Translations under genes and position numbers: made by a program
The notes under the pieces: model-generated
What the model saw: only the letters and a program-made list of their open reading frames with translations
The model's database searches: none
Told to the model about the DNA's origin: nothing
DNA from: Streptomyces exfoliatus
Lineage (GTDB): Bacteria; Actinomycetota; Actinomycetes; Streptomycetales; Streptomycetaceae
Assembly (NCBI RefSeq): GCF_000725545.1
Contig: NZ_JNZP01000003.1
Span: forward strand, 186,001 to 250,000
DNA length: 64,000 bases
Direction: 5' to 3'
Part shown: positions 59,610-64,000 of the stretch, piece by piece
How positions within the stretch are numbered: position 1 is the first letter of the stretch
Layout: each line of letters opens with the position of its first letter

Positions 59610-61163
59610 ATGCCCGACCGTCTGACCGACCGGCTGCGGCGCCACGTCCGCACCCCCCGCCAGAAGCTCGTCGCCTCCGTCCTCGCCGCCGCCGTCGTCG
59701 TGGGCCTCGGCGGCTACGGGATCGCCCGGCTCACCACCCCGGAGGACCGTTCCTGCGCGAAGGGCGTCGAACGTCCCGAGGGCAGCGACGAGTGCGTCGG
59801 CGTCAACGGCGACGGCCATGACTTCGGCATCGCCGACCTCAGGGAGATCGCCGGAGCCATCGGCAGGGAGAACGCCCCCCTCGCGGAGGGCGAGTACGTG
59901 ACCGTCGCCGTGCTCCTGCCGCTGACCTCCACCGACGCCGGCATGCGCACCAAGGTGCTGCACGAACTCCAGGGCGCCTACGCCTACCAGTACCGCGCCA
60001 ACCACCAGTCCAACAGCGAGACCCCGAAGATCAGGCTCGTCCTCGCCAACACCGGGAAGGGCAACGCCCACTGGCGTACGACCGTCGACCGGCTCACCGC
60101 CCTGACGGGCGCACCCGACCGGCTGCGGGCCGTCTCCGGCGTCGCCACCTCCTCCACCGCGATACGCGAGTCGGTGGCCGCCCTCACCGGCGCGGGGATC
60201 GCCGTCGTCGGCACCACCATCACCGCCGACGACATCGCCAACGGCCCCGGCGCCGGGAACAACCGCTACCCCGGCCTCGCCCGCGTCTCCCCCACCAACA
60301 GCGACGAGGCGAAGGCCCTCGCCCACTTCGGCAAGGTGGACGCCGCCAAGGCCTTCCTCGTCCAGGACACCAGGACCGGCGACCACTACACCGACACCCT
60401 CAAGGCGGCCTTCGCCGCCAACCTCAAAGGGGCGCCGCACGAACCGGCGCTCTTCACCTCCCCCGCCGACCCGACCGAGGAGGGCACCACCGCCAACACC
60501 TTCCGCCAGATCACCCATCTGATCTGCGACACCCGCGCCGAGACGGTGTTCTTCGCCGGCCGCCACACCCAGCTGCGCCAGTTCATCAACGCGCTCGGCT
60601 CCCGTGGCTGCGCCGACCGCGCCTTCACGGTCCTGACCGGCGACGAGGGCTCGTACCTCGGGGCGGACGAGAAGCTCGACCGGAACGCCCTGAAGGCGAA
60701 GCTGACCGTGCGGTACGCGGCGCTCGCCCACCCCGACGCCTGGAGGGCGGCGCCGGGGCGGACCGTTCCCCGCACGGGCGGTACCGAGCAGGCGTACGGG
60801 GACTTCCTGAAGGACATCGCCAGAGCGGCCCCGAAGGGGAAACCGGTGGCGCTGGCGGACGGCCAGGCGATCGTCGCGTACGACGCGATGGCGACGGCCG
60901 TCCACGCGATCCGCCAGGCCACCCCGCAGGGCTCCCGCTACCCGGAACTCGCCGACGTCGCCACCCAGTGGCCGCAGGTCAAGGGCTCGCTGCGGGTGCA
61001 GGGCGCGAGCGGCTGGATCTGCCTGGACAACTACGGCAACCCGTACAACAAGGCGGTCCCCATCGTGGAGCTCGCCCAGGACGGCTCACAGCGCTTCGTC
61101 CAGATCGCCTGGCCGGAGGGCCGCCCGCCGGCGGCCTCCTGCCTGCCGCCGAAGCGCGGATGA
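59610..61163 (+). CDS. Membrane-anchored periplasmic-binding-protein-like receptor
   Basis: A 517-residue protein: basic N-terminus, one TM helix (about 20-39), then an extracytoplasmic domain like type-1 solute-binding proteins (VTVAVLLPLTSTDAGMRTK, AVSGVATSSTAIRESVAALTGAGIAVVGTT, AKAFLVQDTRTGDHYTDTLK, TVFFAGRHTQLRQFINALG). There is no lipobox and no ABC permease nearby, so it is more likely a sensor than a transporter part. Start and stop are tightly placed after the ATPase gene. Ligand unknown. Confidence 0.8.
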   Translation: MPDRLTDRLRRHVRTPRQKLVASVLAAAVVVGLGGYGIARLTTPEDRSCAKGVERPEGSDECVGVNGDGHDFGIADLREIAGAIGRENAPLAEGEYVTVAVLLPLTSTDAGMRTKVLHELQGAYAYQYRANHQSNSETPKIRLVLANTGKGNAHWRTTVDRLTALTGAPDRLRAVSGVATSSTAIRESVAALTGAGIAVVGTTITADDIANGPGAGNNRYPGLARVSPTNSDEAKALAHFGKVDAAKAFLVQDTRTGDHYTDTLKAAFAANLKGAPHEPALFTSPADPTEEGTTANTFRQITHLICDTRAETVFFAGRHTQLRQFINALGSRGCADRAFTVLTGDEGSYLGADEKLDRNALKAKLTVRYAALAHPDAWRAAPGRTVPRTGGTEQAYGDFLKDIARAAPKGKPVALADGQAIVAYDAMATAVHAIRQATPQGSRYPELADVATQWPQVKGSLRVQGASGWICLDNYGNPYNKAVPIVELAQDGSQRFVQIAWPEGRPPAASCLPPKRG

Positions 61164-61204
61164 GCCCTGCCCGCCGCCGCTCCCGGCACGGCGACGACGG
61201 CGTC

Positions 61205-61741
61205 TCAGGGCTCCCACTTCGGCCAGGGCGCCTCGTCCCGCTCGTACAGGTCCCGGAGATGCCGCCACCGCTCCGGTGTCCAGTCGCGCCAGTCCGTCGG
61301 ACGGCCGTCCAGTGCCGCGGCGAGCCGCTCGAAGTGCTCGTGCCAGCCGGCCAGGCAGTCGAGCCGGTACTCCCGGCTCCCCCGCACCTCGTTGGTGAAA
61401 CGCAGCACGGTCGACCCCTCGTCCCCGGAGGACCCCGGTTCCAGGTGGAACCGGATCCGTCCGTGGGTGGTGGGATCGACCGTGTACTCGGCGACGTAGT
61501 CCGGGTCCCAGGCGGTCACCCGCCCCGAGACCTCGGTGGCACTGTTGAGCCAGCGGAGCGTGACCCGGCCGCCGAGCCGGGGCTCCAGCGGGTCCGCCTC
61601 GCAGAGCCAGGCCGGCAGGCCCTCCGGGGAGGCGACGGCCCTCCAGACCGCCGGCAACGGGTACGGAAGGCCGACCACGAACCGCAGCAGATGCGTGTCC
61701 CCGTCATGGGTCTCGCTGCTGCCCCGGGGTATCTCGCTCAT
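61205..61741 (-). CDS. SRPBCC (AHSA1-like) domain protein
   Basis: A 178-residue START/Bet v1-fold protein: GLPYPLPAVWRAVASPEGLPAWL, GGRVTLRWLNS, EPGSSGDEGSTVLRFTNEV and LAGWHEHFERLAAAL, typical of the AHSA1/polyketide-cyclase-like group. It probably binds a hydrophobic ligand. ATG 61741; no strong ribosome site. It converges on the receptor gene (41-base gap) and is unrelated in function to the cytochrome genes upstream. Confidence 0.85.
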   Translation of the reverse strand: MSEIPRGSSETHDGDTHLLRFVVGLPYPLPAVWRAVASPEGLPAWLCEADPLEPRLGGRVTLRWLNSATEVSGRVTAWDPDYVAEYTVDPTTHGRIRFHLEPGSSGDEGSTVLRFTNEVRGSREYRLDCLAGWHEHFERLAAALDGRPTDWRDWTPERWRHLRDLYERDEAPWPKWEP

Positions 61742-61785
61742 ACCTCAAGCGTCACCCAGGGGCGGGCCCGGTGCCAACGCGGACG

Positions 61786-62868
61786 TCAGACGCCCGCGTA
61801 CGAGTGCTTGCTGCTCACGAAGATGTTCACGCCGTAGTAGTTGAACAGGAAGCAACCGAAGGCGATGAGCGCGATGTACGCGGCCTTCCGCCCCTTCCAG
61901 CCGGCCGTCGCGCGCGCGTGCAGGTACGCGGCGTAACCGACCCAGGTGATGAAGGACCAGACCTCCTTGGCGTCCCAGCCCCAGTAGCGGCCCCACGCGT
62001 CGCCGGCCCAGATCGCGCCCGCGATGATCGTGAAGGTCCAGAGCGGGAAGACGGCCGCGTTGACCCGGTACGAGAACTTGTCGAGCGAGGCCGCGGAGGG
62101 CAGCCGCTCCATGACGGAGCGGGCGAAGGCCCCGGGGTTGCCGCCGGTCGCGAGCTTGTTCTCGTACGAGTCGCGGAAGAGGTACAGCAGGGTGGCGACC
62201 GCGCCGAGGTAGAACACCGCACCGCAGAAGATCGCGGTGGAGACGTGGATCCACAGCCAGTACGAGTCGAGCGCCGGGACCAGCTGGTCGCTCGGGGTCT
62301 TCAGCCAGGTGGTGGCCATGCCCAGGTCGAGCAGGACGGTCGTGACCAGCGGCAGACCGATCCAGCGGACGTTCTTCTTCGCGACGAGGAAGCCGAGGTA
62401 CGCGCCGACCGCCACCGTCGAGAAGGTGGTGGAGAACTCGTACATGTTGCCCCAGGGGGCGCGCTGCACGGCGAGCGCCCGGGTGACCACGCCCGACGCC
62501 TCGACCGCGAAGGCGAGGACGGTCAGCGAGACGGCGATACGGCCGTACAGATCGCCCTTGACCGTGCCGCCCGCGGCACCGGGGCCATCGGGGACGTCCC
62601 GGCTGCCGGCCGCGGCACGGGTGACGACCTGCGGCTTCTCCAGGACGGCGGTGCCGCCGGCCTTCTTGACCTGGACGGTCACGGCGGAGGTCGCGGCGCC
62701 GGCGCGCGCGGTGAGGGCGGCGGCGGTACGGCCGACCTTGCTGCGGCTGCCGAGGACCCACTCGGCGATGTGGGCGAAGAAGGCCAGGGTGTAGACGGCC
62801 ATCGAGGAGTAGATGAGCATGTCGCTCATCCGCGCCAGGCTCTCGTTGGTCGTGGCGGCGAGGATCAC
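61786..62868 (-). CDS. ccsB: CcsA/CcsB-type heme-handling protein for cytochrome c maturation (System II)
   Basis: A 360-residue multi-helix membrane protein. WGRYWGWDAKEVWSF near residue 300 is the Trp-rich WWD motif that presents heme; histidines in FFAHIAEW and LWIHVSTAI are the likely heme ligands. With ResB it forms the holo-cytochrome c synthase that attaches heme to cytochromes outside the membrane. GTG 62868 overlaps the resB stop by four bases, so the two are coupled. Database names ccsA and ccsB are both used for this subunit. Confidence 0.93.
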   Translation of the reverse strand: MILAATTNESLARMSDMLIYSSMAVYTLAFFAHIAEWVLGSRSKVGRTAAALTARAGAATSAVTVQVKKAGGTAVLEKPQVVTRAAAGSRDVPDGPGAAGGTVKGDLYGRIAVSLTVLAFAVEASGVVTRALAVQRAPWGNMYEFSTTFSTVAVGAYLGFLVAKKNVRWIGLPLVTTVLLDLGMATTWLKTPSDQLVPALDSYWLWIHVSTAIFCGAVFYLGAVATLLYLFRDSYENKLATGGNPGAFARSVMERLPSAASLDKFSYRVNAAVFPLWTFTIIAGAIWAGDAWGRYWGWDAKEVWSFITWVGYAAYLHARATAGWKGRKAAYIALIAFGCFLFNYYGVNIFVSSKHSYAGV

Positions 62869-64000
62869 TTGTCGGCCTCTCCAGAAGGGGCGGGGTCTTC
62901 TGCGGGAACGTCCACGGGATCTTCCGCGGGTTCCGGTACGGCTTCGCCGTCGGCGGCGGCAGTCGTGGGCGGGGCCTGCGCGGTGAGCGCGACCGCGAGG
63001 TCGCCCAGCTCCTCCGGCAGCCTGGCGGACTCGCTCCGGCCGAGGCCGGCCATCTCGACGACGGTCACGCCGTCCTCACCCCGGACGGCACGGACCCAGA
63101 CCCGGCGCCGCTGGATGAAGAGCGAACCGGTCAGACCGGCGATGGCGGCGACCGCGCCCGCGAGGGCGAGGCCGTTGCCGGGCTGCTGCGAGATCTGGAA
63201 GCTCGCCCACTCCTTGACGTCCTTCTCGAAGGTGATCGAGCCGGCGCCACCGGGCAGCGTCATGGTCTCGCCGGGCAGCATCCGCTGGGCCAGCTTGTTG
63301 CCGTGCGGGTCCGTGAACTGGGTCATCTTGGACTTGTCGAGCTGGTACACGTTCTGCGGCAGGCCGGAGTTCACGCGCAGGTCGCCGTGGAAGCCGGTGA
63401 GCGCCATGACGGGGAAGTCGAGCGCGGGGAACTGCGAGAACATCGTGCCCTTGCCGGCGCCCGCGAACGTCGGCACGAAGAAGGCCTGGAAACCCAGCTG
63501 CTCCTTCTTGCCGTTCTTGTCGCGGTAGCCGTCCATCACCTTGATGGCGCCGGTGGACGTGATGTTGTTGTCGATGGGCAGCAGCGGCACGGCGCCGTGG
63601 AAGACGACCTTGCCGCGGCCGTCCTTGACGGTGACGACCGGCGCGTAGCCGTGGGCGATCAGATAGACCTTGGAGTCGCCGACCTTCAGCGGCTCGTTGA
63701 CCCGGATGACCGCCTTCTTGTCGGCGCCGCCCTGGGAGTAGCTGACGGCCGCCTCGAAGGTGCGGGGGGTGCCGCGCTGGGGGCCGCTCTTCTCGTACGT
63801 GCCGTTGAAGGAGTCCAGCGTGAAGCTGAACGGCTCCAGCTCGTCGGTGCCGAACTGCGAGCCCGACTTGAAGTCGTCGTACTGGGTGAGCGTGTTGGAG
63901 AAGCCGTCGCCCTCGACGATCAGCTTGCCGCCCTCGGACTTGAAGAGCTGGCCCCAGGCGAAGGCGACGAGCATCACGATCAGGGCGACGTGGAAGGCCA
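62865..64000 (-). CDS. resB: ResB/Ccs1 cytochrome c biogenesis protein (5' part beyond window)
   Basis: The C-terminal ~378 residues are in the window; the start lies beyond the right edge. It has AFHVALIVMLVAFAWGQLFKSEG at the edge (end of a TM helix), a large extracytoplasmic beta-rich region (GDSKVYLIAHGYAPVVTVKD, PQNVYQLDKSKMTQF, LPGETMTLPGGAGSI), and a last TM helix (ALAGAVAAIAGLTGSLFIQRRRVWVR) followed by an acidic cytoplasmic tail. It partners CcsB in System II. The histidine expected in the final helix region is not obvious. Confidence 0.9.
   Translation of the reverse strand, partial: AFHVALIVMLVAFAWGQLFKSEGGKLIVEGDGFSNTLTQYDDFKSGSQFGTDELEPFSFTLDSFNGTYEKSGPQRGTPRTFEAAVSYSQGGADKKAVIRVNEPLKVGDSKVYLIAHGYAPVVTVKDGRGKVVFHGAVPLLPIDNNITSTGAIKVMDGYRDKNGKKEQLGFQAFFVPTFAGAGKGTMFSQFPALDFPVMALTGFHGDLRVNSGLPQNVYQLDKSKMTQFTDPHGNKLAQRMLPGETMTLPGGAGSITFEKDVKEWASFQISQQPGNGLALAGAVAAIAGLTGSLFIQRRRVWVRAVRGEDGVTVVEMAGLGRSESARLPEELGDLAVALTAQAPPTTAAADGEAVPEPAEDPVDVPAEDPAPSGEADK

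Overview
The window is high-GC actinobacterial DNA with Streptomyces-type gene content: an AfsK/AfsR/AfsS regulatory set, an FbiC coenzyme F420 gene, futalosine-route menaquinone genes, TANNNT -10 boxes a few bases before start codons, and many ATGA/GTGA start-stop overlaps. Species cannot be fixed from sequence alone. Both ends cut genes (an ADP-ribosylglycohydrolase at the left, resB at the right). I saw no rRNA, tRNA, CRISPR array or intact insertion sequence.

Left part (1-17 kb): fbiC (F420 precursor FO), an F420-type luciferase-like oxidoreductase, two GNAT acetyltransferases, an amino-acid permease, an aldehyde dehydrogenase/D-aminoacylase pair, then a block of LLM flavin/F420 oxidoreductases, an SDR and an amidohydrolase. 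A 650-base gap at 11416-12065 holds a family of GTGGGCAG-type repeats arranged as a larger inverted structure.

Middle (17-36 kb): afsR and afsS on the plus strand, and afsK with a kbpA-like gene on the minus strand. A catabolic set lies between and beside them: FadD3-like CoA ligase, two Ltp-type thiolase-fold proteins, a DUF35 OB-fold partner, enoyl-CoA hydratase, acyl-CoA dehydrogenase and a deazaflavin nitroreductase. Nine copies of a palindrome close to CTGACG-N3-CGTCAG stand before or between these catabolic operons and the LLM/SDR/amidohydrolase block, which implies one regulon under a single (probably TetR-type) regulator. A TetR gene sits inside the region at 32.1 kb.

Right-centre (36-52 kb): an FAD monooxygenase/PNPOx-like pair, a SCO4226-like nickel protein, a long-chain acyl-CoA ligase, and a TcyP-like cation symporter preceded by a 35-residue cysteine-rich leader peptide and a CTTTGAG dyad. 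Then come mqnE, an Lrp regulator, and the ubiX/ubiA/ubiD homologues that finish menaquinone synthesis, followed by LysR, EamA and NAD(P)H oxidoreductase genes.

Right part (52-64 kb): a lower-GC patch with a lipoprotein, a small accessory cluster (Cys-rich protein, HTH-only GntR, UTRA-only protein, full GntR-UTRA) around a 39-bp nested palindrome, a deaminase/2OG-oxygenase pair, a P-loop ATPase followed by a membrane-anchored binding-protein-like receptor, and the System II cytochrome c genes ccsB and resB.
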